Counted from the first letter of the stretch, positions 31,822 to 41,644 are shown. The stretch: 64,000 bases of DNA from Sphingobium sp. CECT 9361 (GCF_918741285.1 NZ_CAKKNC010000001.1:372001-436000), one strand, 5' to 3'. Numbers and translations are program-made. Notes: generated from the sequence alone by a model not told the origin.

Positions 31822-34614
31822 ATGACCGAACAACCCACGCAGAATCACCTCTATCTCGTCGATGGCAGCGGCTATATTTTTCGCGCCTATCATCAGCTTC
31901 CGCCGCTGACCAACAAGCATGGGCAGCCCGTTGGGGCGGTCTATGGGTATACGTCGATGCTGTGGAAGCTGGCGGCGGAGTTGGGCGCAGCCGAAGGGCC
32001 GACGCATATGGCGGTGATTCTGGACAAGGGATCGCACACCTTCCGCAATGACATGTACGACAAGTACAAGGCGAACCGTCCGCCTGCGCCCGAAGACCTG
32101 ATCCCGCAATTCCCGATGATCCGCGACGCGACGCGCGCCTTTTCGCTGCCGTGTATCGAGGAAGCGGGGTTCGAGGCGGACGACATCATCGCGACCTACA
32201 CCAAGCAGGCGATTGCGGCGGGGTGGCACGTCACCATCGTGTCGTCCGACAAGGATCTGATGCAGCTCATTCAGCCCGGCGTCGACATGTACGACACGAT
32301 GAAGAATGAGCGGCGCGGGCCGGAATATGTGATGGGCAAGTTCGGCGTGAAGCCGGAGCAACTGGGCGATGTGCTGGCGCTGATGGGGGACAGCGTCGAC
32401 AATGTGCCGGGAGTGCCGGGGATCGGGCCAAAGACTGCGTCGAAGCTGATTACCGAATATGGCGATCTGGAAAGCGTTCTCAGCGCTGCGCCTTCGATGA
32501 AACCGTCGAAGATGCGCGACAATCTGATCGAGCATCAGGAAATGGCGCGATTGTCGCGGCGGCTGGTGGAATTGCACAGCGCGATGACCCTGCCCGAGCC
32601 GCTGGAGGATTTGTCGCTCAAGGGCATACCGGAAGAACCGCTGCGCGTGTTTCTGGAGCATCATGGGTTCAAGGCGCTGCTCAATCGGCTGGGCGGCGGC
32701 GCAGCAGCGGTGGCGGTTGCTGCGGTGGCCGCCAGCGTGGGCGACGTGCCGCCTGCGCCGATCCGCGAAGATGCGCCGCCGGTGGATTGCTCGGCCTATG
32801 AAACGGTGGTGACGGCAGAGGCGCTGGACCGCTGGATCGCGGCGGCCCATGCCGAAGGGGTCATCGCCATCGATACTGAGACTGACAGCCTCAACAGCGT
32901 GAGCGCCAAGCTGGTGGGGGTGAGCCTCGCCACCGGTCCCAACAAGGCGTGTTATATCCCGGTCGGGCATGGCGGGACCGACATGTTCGCGGAGAAGCCC
33001 GAGCAATTGCCGCTCGACGTGGTGATTGGCAAGCTGGCGCCCCTGCTGGCCGACGACAGCGTGCTGAAGGTCGGGCAGAACCTGAAATACGACATGACGG
33101 TACTGGCGCGGCATGGAATCGCCATTGCACCGTTCGACGATACCATCGTCATGAGCTTCGATCTGGATGCCGGGCAGAGTCTGTCCGGGCATGGCATGGA
33201 CGAAGCGGCGCGGACGCATCTGGGCCACACGTGCATCAGCTTCAAGGATGTGGTGGGCAGCGGGAAGGCGCAGATCAGCTTTGCCGAGGCACCGCTGGAT
33301 CGCGCGACGGCCTATGCGGGCGAAGATGCCGATGTGACGCTGCGCCTGTGGAACGTGTTCAAGCCGCGTTTGCATGAAGAAGGCGCGACGCGCGTCTACG
33401 AACTGGTCGACCGTCCGCTGGTGCCGGTGATCGCGGGGATGGAGCGGACCGGGATCAAGGTGGATCGCGAGCATCTCTCGCGCTTGTCGGGCGAGTTTGC
33501 CGAGGGCATCGCGACGCTGGAAACGGAAATTCACGCGCTTGCGGGGCAACCCTTCGCCATTGGGAGCACGCAGCAGCTTGGCGCGATCCTGTTCGACAAG
33601 CTGGGCCTGAAGGGGGGTAAGAAAGGCAAGTCGGGGGCCTATTCCACCGATGTCACCATTCTTGAAAAGCTGAAAGCCGAAGGGTCGGAAATTTCGGGCA
33701 AGGTGCTGGACTGGCGGCAGCTTTCGAAGCTCAAATCCACCTATACCGACGCGCTGCAGGCGCAGATCAATCCGCAGACGGGGCGGGTCCATACCAGCTA
33801 TAGCCTGACCGGTGCGCAGACCGGGCGGCTGTCGTCGACCGATCCGAATTTACAGAATATTCCGATCCGTACCGAGACCGGGCGGCAGATCCGCCATGCC
33901 TTCGTCGCGGAGGCAGGCAATGTCATTCTGGCCGCCGACTATAGCCAGATCGAATTGCGGCTGGCGGCGCATATGGCCGATGTGCCCGCGTTGAAGGAAG
34001 CCTTTGCAGCGGGCGAGGATATTCACAACCGCACGGCGCAGGAACTGTTCGGCGAAGTAAACCGCGACACCCGCGGGCGGGCGAAGACGATCAACTTTGC
34101 GATCCTCTACGGCATCAGTCGCTGGGGGCTGGCCGCGCGGCTGGAAATCGGCGCGGACGAAGCGCAGGACATGATCAGCCGCTATTACGAGCGCTTTCCC
34201 GGGATCAGCGTCTACATCAACGAGACTTTGGAGAAGGTGCGCGCGCGGGGATACACCGAGACATTGTTCGGGCGGAAGACATGGTTCCCCCGGATCAAGG
34301 CGTCGATCCAGCACGAACGGCAGGGCGCGGAGCGCGCCGCGATCAATGCGCCGATTCAGGGGACGAGTGCGGACATCATCAAGCGGGCGATGGTGCGCAT
34401 GGGCCCAGCGCTGGTGGCGGCGGGGCTGACGGATGTGAAGATGCTGCTGCAGGTGCACGACGAACTGGTGTTCGAACTGCCAGAGGGCGATGTCGAGGCG
34501 GCGAGCGCGGTGATCCGCGACGTGATGGCAGGCGCGGCGGAACCGATGGTCACGCTGAGTGTGCCGCTGGGCGTGGAGATCGGGACGGGGCCGAGTTGGG
34601 GCGCGGCGCATTAG
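31822..34614 (+). CDS. polA: DNA polymerase I
   Basis: 930 residues in three domains. The 5'-3' exonuclease (about 10-280) includes YLVDGSGYIFRAYH and GIGPKTASKLI. The 3'-5' exonuclease (about 330-500) has an intact DxE (AIDTETDSL) and YAGEDADVTLRLW, so proofreading is probably active, unlike in Taq-type enzymes. The polymerase domain has motif A DYSQIELRLAAHM, the O-helix region RAKTINFAILYG, and motif C LQVHDELVFE. It functions in Okazaki fragment processing and repair. The ATG at 31822 gives the normal start. Confidence 0.98.
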   Translation: MTEQPTQNHLYLVDGSGYIFRAYHQLPPLTNKHGQPVGAVYGYTSMLWKLAAELGAAEGPTHMAVILDKGSHTFRNDMYDKYKANRPPAPEDLIPQFPMIRDATRAFSLPCIEEAGFEADDIIATYTKQAIAAGWHVTIVSSDKDLMQLIQPGVDMYDTMKNERRGPEYVMGKFGVKPEQLGDVLALMGDSVDNVPGVPGIGPKTASKLITEYGDLESVLSAAPSMKPSKMRDNLIEHQEMARLSRRLVELHSAMTLPEPLEDLSLKGIPEEPLRVFLEHHGFKALLNRLGGGAAAVAVAAVAASVGDVPPAPIREDAPPVDCSAYETVVTAEALDRWIAAAHAEGVIAIDTETDSLNSVSAKLVGVSLATGPNKACYIPVGHGGTDMFAEKPEQLPLDVVIGKLAPLLADDSVLKVGQNLKYDMTVLARHGIAIAPFDDTIVMSFDLDAGQSLSGHGMDEAARTHLGHTCISFKDVVGSGKAQISFAEAPLDRATAYAGEDADVTLRLWNVFKPRLHEEGATRVYELVDRPLVPVIAGMERTGIKVDREHLSRLSGEFAEGIATLETEIHALAGQPFAIGSTQQLGAILFDKLGLKGGKKGKSGAYSTDVTILEKLKAEGSEISGKVLDWRQLSKLKSTYTDALQAQINPQTGRVHTSYSLTGAQTGRLSSTDPNLQNIPIRTETGRQIRHAFVAEAGNVILAADYSQIELRLAAHMADVPALKEAFAAGEDIHNRTAQELFGEVNRDTRGRAKTINFAILYGISRWGLAARLEIGADEAQDMISRYYERFPGISVYINETLEKVRARGYTETLFGRKTWFPRIKASIQHERQGAERAAINAPIQGTSADIIKRAMVRMGPALVAAGLTDVKMLLQVHDELVFELPEGDVEAASAVIRDVMAGAAEPMVTLSVPLGVEIGTGPSWGAAH

Positions 34615-34629
34615 ATGAAGGGGTAAGCC

Positions 34630-35007
34630 GTGGCAGAATCTCTCGAACAGGTGTTTTCCGTTCTGCGCGAAACGATTCTGCGGTCGGCAAGCGTAATGGA
34701 CGTTGCAACGGACGAACCGGGTAATGTGGTGCTGAAAGCGTGCTGGTCAGAACCGGGAAAAAAAGAGCCAGCGTGGTTCGGTGCCGTGCAGATCAAGAAG
34801 AACTACGTCTCCTATCATCTCATGCCGCTCTACGCTCTCCCGGCGTTGCTCGATAGTGTGCCAGTGGACCTGCAAAAGCGGATGCAGGGGAAAAGCTGTT
34901 TCAACTTCAAAAAGATCGAGCTCGATCTATTCGAGGCGCTGGAGCGGCTGACCGCTACCTGTGCGGATATCTATTCCAAGCCGATTTCCGCTACGCCACA
35001 TTCCTGA
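34630..35007 (+). CDS. small conserved hypothetical protein (DUF1801-like fold suspected)
   Basis: 125 residues. GAVQIKKNYVSYHLMPLYAL and GKSCFNFKKIELDLFEALER resemble the core of small DUF1801/YdhG-type proteins, but the match is from memory only. No signal or membrane helix. The start is a GTG at 34630 with GAAGGGG seven bases upstream. It follows polA by 15 bases and probably shares its transcript. Its stop lies seven bases from the convergent pheA stop. Function is unknown. Confidence 0.75.
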   Translation: MAESLEQVFSVLRETILRSASVMDVATDEPGNVVLKACWSEPGKKEPAWFGAVQIKKNYVSYHLMPLYALPALLDSVPVDLQKRMQGKSCFNFKKIELDLFEALERLTATCADIYSKPISATPHS

Positions 35008-35014
35008 GAACAGG

Positions 35015-35902
35015 TCAGCTCCGCGGGCGTGCCTGTCGGTAGCTTCCTAGCACCCGCACCCATTTGGTGTGGAACTTCAGTTCCTCCAGCGCGCGGTCGA
35101 CGGTGGGGGTGCCGGGCATTCCTTCGATGTCGGCGAAAAATTCGGTCATCGCAAAGCTGGCGCCGCGTTGATAGCTTTCCAGCTTGGTCATGTTCACGCC
35201 GTTGGTCGCAAAGCCGCCCAGCGCCTTGTAGAGCGAGGCTGCGACGTTCCGGACTTCGAAGAGGATCGTGGTCATCACCGGGCCGCTGCCATGGGGCAGG
35301 AGCGGGTCACGCGACAGGACCACGAAGCGCGTCATGTTGTCGTCGCTATCCTCGATATTCTCCGCGATCAGGCGCAGGCCGTAGATTTCCGCTGCCAGAT
35401 AGGGCGCGATGGCGGCCGCGCCGGGCTCTTGCGTTTCAGCGACCAGAGCGGCGGCGCCGGCGGTGTCGGCATAGTTGATCGGCTGGATATTCTGCGCGCG
35501 CAGATAATGGCGGCACTGGCCGATGGCCTGCGGATGGCTGATTGCGCTGGTCACCGGCGCGTCGGTGGCAGCCATCAGGCAGTGGCGGATGCGCAGGAAA
35601 TATTCGTCGACGATGTGCAGACCCGATTCGGGCAGCAGGAAATGCATGTCGGCGACGCGCCCGTAGAGCGAATTTTCGATGGGGATGATCGCGCGATCCG
35701 CCCTGCCTTCGCGCACCGCGTCGATCGCGTCCTCGAACGCGAAGCAGGGCAGGGGGATGCAATCGGGCGCATAGCTCAGCGCAGCGAGATGCGAGTTGGC
35801 CCCCGGCGCACCTTGATACGCAATGGCTCTGGCGGGATCGCGGGCTGCCTTTTCCGCCATTTCGGCGACGAGGTGCTGCGCAGGAAGGGGATAAGCGTCC
35901 AT
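35015..35902 (-). CDS. pheA: prephenate dehydratase
   Basis: A 295-residue enzyme converting prephenate to phenylpyruvate in phenylalanine synthesis. The dehydratase domain has PIENSLYGRVADMH, ISHPQAIGQC and the catalytic TRF motif in DDNMTRFVVL. A C-terminal ACT domain (about residues 205-285, with ESYQRGASFAM) gives phenylalanine feedback. No chorismate mutase domain is fused, so this is the monofunctional form. Confidence 0.96.
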   Translation of the reverse strand: MDAYPLPAQHLVAEMAEKAARDPARAIAYQGAPGANSHLAALSYAPDCIPLPCFAFEDAIDAVREGRADRAIIPIENSLYGRVADMHFLLPESGLHIVDEYFLRIRHCLMAATDAPVTSAISHPQAIGQCRHYLRAQNIQPINYADTAGAAALVAETQEPGAAAIAPYLAAEIYGLRLIAENIEDSDDNMTRFVVLSRDPLLPHGSGPVMTTILFEVRNVAASLYKALGGFATNGVNMTKLESYQRGASFAMTEFFADIEGMPGTPTVDRALEELKFHTKWVRVLGSYRQARPRS

Positions 35903-36050
35903 AGGCGTGACGGCGCTTAAGGTGTTGTGCAGACCGACGCAAGCCGCGCTTGCGCGTTCGCGCTTGCGTCATTATGGCAGCCCGCATAAGGGAGCGCGGG
36001 AATCTATAGAAGATCGCGCCAGGGCGGATCATTCGGAGGAAATCGGACGC

Positions 36051-36671
36051 ATGGACGATCGTTTCAATACTATTGCTGGCTGGGCGCTGTTCGCAGGCAT
36101 CGTTGCACTCGGCGGATCGATCGTCAGCGGCAAGATGTTCCATGACGAACGTCCCGAGAAGATGGGCTATGCCATCGAAGGCGTAGAAGCCGAAGGCGGC
36201 GCAGGCGCGGCGGAAGGCCCGAGCATCGCCACTTTGCTGGCCACGGCGGATGTCGCGGCGGGTGAGAAGGTATTCGGCAAGTGCGCCGCGTGTCACACCG
36301 TCACGCAAGGCGGGGCGAACGGCATCGGTCCCAACCTGTACGCCACGCTTGGCGAACCTATCGGCCAGGGCAAGGGCGGTTTTGCGTTCTCCGAAGCGCT
36401 GAAGGGCAAGGGCGGCAACTGGACCTTCGAAAGCATGGATGCGTGGCTGAAAAGCCCGCGTGCTTTCGCCGAGGGCACCAAGATGACCTTTGCCGGTCTG
36501 GGTAACGGCGTCGATCGCGCCAATGTGATCGCGTATCTCAATGCGCAGGGTTCCAACCTGCCGCTGCCGGCTGCCGATGCGGCGCCTGCGGCTGCAGAGG
36601 GTGACAATGCTGCTGCGCCTGCCGACAACGCTGCCAATGCGGCAGCGCCAGCGGCCAACGCAGCGGAATAA
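36051..36671 (+). CDS. membrane-anchored cytochrome c (CycM/c552 type)
   Basis: 206 residues. An N-terminal uncleaved helix (about 11-30, IAGWALFAGIVALGGSIV) anchors a periplasmic class I cytochrome c with heme motif CAACH and the distal Met in GTKMTFAGL. The last about 40 residues are an Ala-rich low-complexity tail. The family carries electrons between the bc1 complex and terminal oxidase. GGAGG precedes the ATG at 36051. It is divergent from pheA. Confidence 0.93.
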   Translation: MDDRFNTIAGWALFAGIVALGGSIVSGKMFHDERPEKMGYAIEGVEAEGGAGAAEGPSIATLLATADVAAGEKVFGKCAACHTVTQGGANGIGPNLYATLGEPIGQGKGGFAFSEALKGKGGNWTFESMDAWLKSPRAFAEGTKMTFAGLGNGVDRANVIAYLNAQGSNLPLPAADAAPAAAEGDNAAAPADNAANAAAPAANAAE

Positions 36672-36715
36672 TCACACGCACTAATGATTAAGGTTGTTGG
36701 GCTATAGCCGGTGCC

Positions 36716-36895
36716 ATGTTCGGCATCGGCTATTCCCGTTTGTTCAAAAGTCGCTGGGCGGCGCTGTTGTGGGCGGCAGCGGTGCTATTCTCTGCCTGGT
36801 CCTTTGCCAGCGATCCGCCCGCGGGAGGCGATGTCGCGAACGACGCAGACGCTGTGTCAAACGCGCAGATCACGGCGATTGGCGACGCCTTCTGA
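36716..36895 (+). CDS. 59-residue single-pass membrane protein
   Basis: A short ORF starting MFGIGYSRLFKSRWAALLWA, with one helix (about residues 15-31) and a polar tail ending QITAIGDAF. It lies 44 bases after the cytochrome c gene on the same strand. It is supported by the amphipathic-then-hydrophobic pattern and high-GC codon use; the ribosome binding site is weak. The family is not recognised. An accessory role beside the cytochrome is possible but unproven. Confidence 0.6.
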   Translation: MFGIGYSRLFKSRWAALLWAAAVLFSAWSFASDPPAGGDVANDADAVSNAQITAIGDAF

Positions 36896-36920
36896 TTGCG
36901 CCGCCCGATTGCGCGCCGAC

Positions 36921-38054
36921 TCAGAGGTCGGCGATAATCTCCGCCAGCACGGCCATACAATCCTTGCCCAGTTGCGCGGACCGCGCCGGGGACCAGCCGA
37001 AATCGGGATCGGGCAAGTCGTCATTGTCCTTGAACGGCATTTCGAGCGTCATGCTGACCGCGCCATAACGCTCGGCCAGTTGCGCCGTCGACATGGTGAG
37101 ATTCGCGCGACCCGGCGCGCCAAGGGGATAGCCGAGCTTCGTCTGGAAATCGGGCGTCCGAATCGCCAGCGTGTCGCGGAAGCGGTTGTAGAGGTCGAGC
37201 CGGTCCTGTTGCAGCGACGGGATGCCTTCGAACCCGGCGACGAACACTGCGGGAATCGCTTCGTCGCCATGCACGTCCATCGCGAAGTCGACGCCGGTGC
37301 GGTCCATCTCGGCACGGACGAGGAACACTTCGGGGCTGCGCTCCATGCTCGGCTCGGCCCATTCGCGGTTGAGGTTCACCCCCGCCGCATTGGTGCGCAG
37401 ATGGCCCCGACGGCTGCCGTCCGGGTTCATATTGGGGACGATGTGGAACGTCGCATGCTGCCGCAGCAGGCGCGCGACGCTGTCCTCCATGTCGCACAGA
37501 CGCTCCAGCGCGCCTTCCATCCACCACTCCGCCATCGTTTCGCCGGGATGCTGGCGGGCATAGAGCCAGACGTGCTTCGGTCCCTCGCCTAGCGTCAGCA
37601 GGTCGAGCGGTTGCCCGTCCAGCGTGGTGCCCAGTTCGCGCGTCTCGACGCCGGGCTGGTTCGCTGCCCAGCTTATCAGGTCGTGATGCCGCTCCATCGA
37701 ATAGGGCGCAAAATAGGCGACCCAGACGCTGTTGCTGTCTGGCGAGAGGTGGATGGTCAGCACGCCGTCGGCATAGTCGGTATCCGCCTGCAGCCAGTTC
37801 TCACGATCTTCGCTAAACCGTGCCTGATAGCCTGCCCAGCCATCGGGATAGGCGGACCCTGCGCAATTGACGATCCGCAGGGTGATGTCTTCACCCGCGC
37901 CCCCGGCCACCCGGAAATGGAACCACTGATAAAAGTCGCTCTGATGATCGGTGACGATCTCCAGATCGGCCGTCAGGTCTGTGGTGGAAAGGACGCGGAT
38001 GTTGCCGCCATCGAAGGCGCCAGTGATCGAGAGGAGGGTGTTGGATAAGGTCAT
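36921..38054 (-). CDS. M14-family zinc carboxypeptidase (cytosolic carboxypeptidase-like)
   Basis: 377 residues. An N-terminal beta domain (about 1-125) precedes the M14 catalytic domain: zinc ligands in RQHPGETMAEWW (HxxE) and the His in DVHGDEA, substrate-binding NMNPDGSRRG and NAAGVNLNREW, and the catalytic Glu in TLEMPFKDN. This two-domain plan matches the bacterial AGBL/CCP-like branch, which removes C-terminal residues in the cytoplasm. It overlaps the upstream lipoprotein gene by four bases (ATGA). Confidence 0.92.
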   Translation of the reverse strand: MTLSNTLLSITGAFDGGNIRVLSTTDLTADLEIVTDHQSDFYQWFHFRVAGGAGEDITLRIVNCAGSAYPDGWAGYQARFSEDRENWLQADTDYADGVLTIHLSPDSNSVWVAYFAPYSMERHHDLISWAANQPGVETRELGTTLDGQPLDLLTLGEGPKHVWLYARQHPGETMAEWWMEGALERLCDMEDSVARLLRQHATFHIVPNMNPDGSRRGHLRTNAAGVNLNREWAEPSMERSPEVFLVRAEMDRTGVDFAMDVHGDEAIPAVFVAGFEGIPSLQQDRLDLYNRFRDTLAIRTPDFQTKLGYPLGAPGRANLTMSTAQLAERYGAVSMTLEMPFKDNDDLPDPDFGWSPARSAQLGKDCMAVLAEIIADL

Positions 38055-38641
38055 TTCACCGTTATAGTGCGCCCGGACTCGCCCGGATAGCCCCCGATCA
38101 GCGCGGCGGCGAGTTTGGCTGCGGCCATGTTAGGCTGCGCGGCGGGGGTGCCTTCCTTGGCGCTGGTGATCGCGCGGCCTTCCCACACGGCTTGCGAATC
38201 GCCACGGCGGCGAATCTGCACCCGCATCTCGGTGGTGATATAATCCTTGGGCTTGCCCGAGAGGTTGATGCCGATACCGACGCCCAGCCCGCTGCCGTAA
38301 CTGCCGGTCGATCCGCCGACGCCGACGCTGACGGGGTTGCCCGACCGATCGGGACCGGAGGGCCGATAGCTGCGCTGCAGGCCGACGAGCACCTGATAGT
38401 CGCTGCGGCCTTCGCGAATTTCCGTGAAGCCCACGCGCTGCAGTTCATTGCCGACGGCAGCGGCATAAGTGCGGAATTCGAGGCTGATGTCCGGGTTGCC
38501 GATCATTTCCTCAATGGCCACCGTGCCGCTGACCGGCGGGTTGGCAGTGTGGAAGCGCGTAACCTCGACCGGCGGCACCGCCGTCGCGCAGGCGGACAGG
38601 GAAAGTGCCAGCAGGCTGGTGGCGAGAATCGACTTCATCAT
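38051..38641 (-). CDS. DUF4136-type lipoprotein
   Basis: 196 residues with a lipoprotein signal ([11 protein letters not shown]). The body fits DUF4136: a beta-rich domain with the Gly-rich [20 protein letters not shown] and the closing [11 protein letters not shown]. Probably attached to the outer membrane; function unknown. The start at 38641 follows GGAG by eight bases; the next codon is also ATG. It is the first gene of a two-gene operon with the M14 peptidase. Confidence 0.88.
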   Translation of the reverse strand: MMKSILATSLLALSLSACATAVPPVEVTRFHTANPPVSGTVAIEEMIGNPDISLEFRTYAAAVGNELQRVGFTEIREGRSDYQVLVGLQRSYRPSGPDRSGNPVSVGVGGSTGSYGSGLGVGIGINLSGKPKDYITTEMRVQIRRRGDSQAVWEGRAITSAKEGTPAAQPNMAAAKLAAALIGGYPGESGRTITVK

Positions 38642-38750
38642 GACTTGTCTCCGGGGTGCGGAACGCGCGATAGCGGCTTTTGCTGCATCCTGCCTGAACG
38701 GGATATGGCCGAAGTGCAATGGAATGGCAGAAAAACAGGGTGACCGCGCC

Positions 38751-38779
38751 TTGACTTTACTGCCCCCGCCCAATAGTGG
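38751..38779 (+). promoter_or_regulatory. candidate promoter of rpmJ
   Basis: TTGACT at 38751-38756 is followed after 17 bases by TAGTGG at 38774-38779. It lies in the divergent gap before rpmJ; initiation would fall about 43 bases before its ATG. Confidence 0.45.
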
Positions 38780-38828
38780 CGACGCTTCGTTTTTCGACAC
38801 AACAGAATCAATTGAAAGCTGCGTTCCC

Positions 38829-38954
38829 ATGAAGATCCGCAACTCGCTGAAGTCGCTCAAGGACCGTCACCGCGATAACCGCGTGATCCGTCGTCGCGGC
38901 CGCACGTACGTCATCAACAAGACGAATCGCCGGTTCAAAGCCCGCCAGGGCTGA
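38829..38954 (+). CDS. rpmJ: 50S ribosomal protein L36
   Basis: 41 residues starting [20 protein letters not shown] and ending NRRFKARQG: the longer, zinc-free form of L36 used in alphaproteobacteria, lacking the CxxC and CxxxxH ligands. It is very basic, as expected. It stands alone, outside the main ribosomal protein operons, directly before a HAD-family gene. Confidence 0.96.
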   Translation: MKIRNSLKSLKDRHRDNRVIRRRGRTYVINKTNRRFKARQG

Positions 38955-38964
38955 AAACCTGCCG

Positions 38965-39576
38965 ATGGGGAGCATCGCCGCTGTCATTTTCGACATCGGC
39001 AATGTGCTCTTTCCCTGGCATCCGCGTATTCTCTATAAGCGCCTGATCCCCGACGATCAGGCGCTTGATGTGTTCGTGCGCGATGTCGTGTCCGAACAAT
39101 GGCATTTCCAGCATGATGCCGGGCGCGATTTTGCCGACACCAGCGCGGAACTGATCGCGCAATATCCCCAGCATGAAGCCCTGATTCGGCTGTGGAAGCC
39201 GCGCTTCGCCGAAAGCGTGGGTGCGCCGATTGCCGGGATGGAGTCGTTGCTGAACGACCTGTCGGCGCGGGGCGTTCCGTTGTTTGCGATCACGAACTTC
39301 AGTCATGAATTCTGGCCGCCTTTTCTGGACGCGCATCCCGCGATCTTCGGGCATTTTCGCGATATCGTGGTGTCGGGCGTCGAGAAGCTGTCGAAGCCCG
39401 ACCCCGCCATCTATCGCCTCGCGCTCGACCGATTCGGGGTGCGGGCGGAGGAAGCGTTCTTCATCGACGACCGAATCGACAATATCGAAGGCGCGCGGGG
39501 CGTCGGGATGATCGGGCATCATTTTCGGGATGCAGTGACATTGCGGGCAGCGTTAATGGACGTAGGCGTACTTTAA
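38965..39576 (+). CDS. HAD-superfamily (IA) hydrolase
   Basis: 203 residues with motif I FDIGNVLFPW (nucleophile Asp), II AITNFSHEF, III Lys in KLSKPDPAIYRLALDR, and IV FFIDDRIDN. The FDIGNVLFPW opening and the KPDP block match YihX-like and epoxide-hydrolase-N-type phosphatases. Probably a small-molecule phosphatase. It starts ten bases after rpmJ and shares its transcript. Confidence 0.88.
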   Translation: MGSIAAVIFDIGNVLFPWHPRILYKRLIPDDQALDVFVRDVVSEQWHFQHDAGRDFADTSAELIAQYPQHEALIRLWKPRFAESVGAPIAGMESLLNDLSARGVPLFAITNFSHEFWPPFLDAHPAIFGHFRDIVVSGVEKLSKPDPAIYRLALDRFGVRAEEAFFIDDRIDNIEGARGVGMIGHHFRDAVTLRAALMDVGVL

Positions 39577-39588
39577 GGCGGGCGCTAT

Positions 39589-39671
39589 TCCCGCGAAAGT
39601 GGGAACCCGTCTCGCTATCCGCGGGCAAGCCGTCCTGACGCGAGTTGGGTTCCCGCTTTCGCGAAAATGAC
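39589..39671. repeat. inverted repeat between the HAD gene and pyk
   Basis: TTCCCGCGAAAGTGGGAACC ... GGGTTCCCGCTTTCGCGAAA, then ATGACG: long imperfect arms. It resembles the other palindromic intergenic units but with a different core. Confidence 0.65.
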
Positions 39672-39688
39672 GCAGGGGGGAAGGGGCG

Positions 39689-41140
39689 TTACTCCCGGCC
39701 CTTCAGCTCGTCGCCGCGCACGTTCGACACGTGGATCACGTTGGTCGATCCCGGCGTGCCGAAGGGGACGCCGGCCAGCACGATGATCTTGCGCCCTGCT
39801 TCGGCGAGGCTGTGGCGCAGGGCCATGCGGCGGGCCTTGCCGATCATTTCCTCGAAGCTGCCGATGTCCTTTGTCCGCACGGCGTGGACGCCCCAGAGCA
39901 GCCCCATCTTGCGCGCGGTGTCCTGACGCGGGGTGAGCGCCAATATGCGTACGGCGGGACGTTCGCGGGAGACGCGGCGGACGGTGCTGCCGCTCAGCGT
40001 GAAGCAGACGATGGCGCTGGCGCCCACGGTCGGCACGATGTTGGAGCAGGCTTCGGCAAGCGCGTCGGCGGTAGTGAGATCGGGCTTCGTCTCGGTGAAG
40101 TGCAGCCGGTCGAGATAGCGGGTGTCGCTTTCCACGCTCTGCGCGATGTTGTCCATCATCGCGACGGCCTCTTCCGGCCAGGCGCCCGCTGCGGTTTCGG
40201 CCGACAGCATGATCGCGTCGGCGCCGTCATAGACGGCTGTGGCGACGTCGGACACTTCGGCGCGGGTCGGCGTCGGCGCGGTGATCATCGATTCGAGCAT
40301 CTGCGTGGCGACGACCACCGGCTTGCCCATTCGCCGGGCGGCTTCCACGATCTGCTTCTGCAGCGGCGGAACCGCGTAAGGCGGCAATTCGACGCCCAGA
40401 TCGCCACGCGCGACCATCACCGCGTCGGACAGTTCGAGCAGTTCGTCGAGCCGCTGAACGGCGGCAGGCTTCTCGATCTTCGCCATCAGCGCGCCGGAGC
40501 CGCCCATCAGCTTGCGTGCCTCCGCCAGATCCTCGGGCCGTTGCACGAAGCTCAGGGCGATCCAGTCCGCGCCTTCCTTCATCGCGAAGGAGAGGTCGCG
40601 GCGATCCTTGTCCGTCATCGCGGCCATCGGCACGACGACGTCGGGGACGTTCACGCCCTTGCGGTTGGAGAGGGCACCGCCGACCTCCACCAGCGTTTCG
40701 ATGCGCTCCTCCGACACCTTCTGCACGCGCAGGACAAGCTTGCCATCGTCGAGCAGCAGGCGGGTGCCGGGCAGTAGCGCAGCATAGATTTCCGGGTGCG
40801 GCAAGTTGACGCGGCCGATGTCGCCGGGGGCGGGATCGCGGTCCAGCACGAACGGCTCCCCGACTTTCAGCACGGCCACGCCATTGGCGAAGGTGCCCAC
40901 GCGCAGCTTCGGTCCCTGAAGGTCGGCGAGGATCGTAGTGGGGCGCCCGAATTCCTTTTCCAGCGCGCGGATCGACGCAATGTTGACGGCGTGATCCTCA
41001 TGCGTGCCATGGCTCATGTTGATGCGGAAAGCGTCTGCGCCCGCCAGATAGAGTTTGCGGATCATGTCCGGCGTGCTGCTGGCCGGGCCCAGAGTCGCAA
41101 GGATACGGACGTTACGGAGACGGGGAGGGATTTTCTTCAC
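39689..41140 (-). CDS. pyk: pyruvate kinase
   Basis: A 483-residue glycolytic enzyme making pyruvate and ATP from phosphoenolpyruvate. It has RINMSHGTHEDH, the catalytic Lys in MAKIEKPAAVQRLDE, and the signature near GADAIMLSAETAAGAWP. The C-terminal effector domain is present. The start is a GTG; 41140 lies five bases after AGGAG, while a second in-frame GTG at 41146 is too close to it. Confidence 0.96.
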   Translation of the reverse strand: MKKIPPRLRNVRILATLGPASSTPDMIRKLYLAGADAFRINMSHGTHEDHAVNIASIRALEKEFGRPTTILADLQGPKLRVGTFANGVAVLKVGEPFVLDRDPAPGDIGRVNLPHPEIYAALLPGTRLLLDDGKLVLRVQKVSEERIETLVEVGGALSNRKGVNVPDVVVPMAAMTDKDRRDLSFAMKEGADWIALSFVQRPEDLAEARKLMGGSGALMAKIEKPAAVQRLDELLELSDAVMVARGDLGVELPPYAVPPLQKQIVEAARRMGKPVVVATQMLESMITAPTPTRAEVSDVATAVYDGADAIMLSAETAAGAWPEEAVAMMDNIAQSVESDTRYLDRLHFTETKPDLTTADALAEACSNIVPTVGASAIVCFTLSGSTVRRVSRERPAVRILALTPRQDTARKMGLLWGVHAVRTKDIGSFEEMIGKARRMALRHSLAEAGRKIIVLAGVPFGTPGSTNVIHVSNVRGDELKGRE

Positions 41141-41253
41141 ATGCACTCCTGGAGGAATCGTGGCTTGTTGCTGTGGGTGGCGCCGGTTTGATCCGGTGCC
41201 GTTTTCCGCTATCCCAGCTGCACGACAAGGATATTGCTTGATGGAGATTTATC

Positions 41254-41550
41254 TTGAGCACCATAATGGATGACGCCGTGGCTGCAACCGCCTTCCGCCG
41301 TCTGGTCGCACATTTGCAGCACCGCACCGATGTGCAGAACATCGACCTGATGGGTCTGGCAGGCTTCTGCCGCAATTGCCTGGCCGACTGGATCGCGGAG
41401 GCCGACGGGGACATGACCCGCGATCAGGCCCGCGAAATCATCCACGGGATGCCCTTTGCGGAGTGGAAGGACAAGCATCAGGGCGAAGCGACGCCCGAAC
41501 AACTCGCCCGCATGAAGGAAAGCGTGGCGAAGAACGCGGACAGGCATTAA
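41254..41550 (+). CDS. DUF1244 family protein
   Basis: 98 residues with the family core DLMGLAGFCRNCLADW and the helix-rich remainder. Structures of the family show a small helical fold; the role is unknown. A TTG at 41254 follows GGAG by seven bases; the alternative ATG at 41266 has no ribosome binding site. It is divergent from pyk. Confidence 0.88.
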   Translation: MSTIMDDAVAATAFRRLVAHLQHRTDVQNIDLMGLAGFCRNCLADWIAEADGDMTRDQAREIIHGMPFAEWKDKHQGEATPEQLARMKESVAKNADRH

Positions 41551-41644
41551 GGCGCTCGTCACCGATTCATATCACCCCCCTTGCGCCAGCGTTCCGATAC
41601 CGTCGGGAGGCACGGCCAGCGGGGTATGCCAGGGAGAATAGAGC

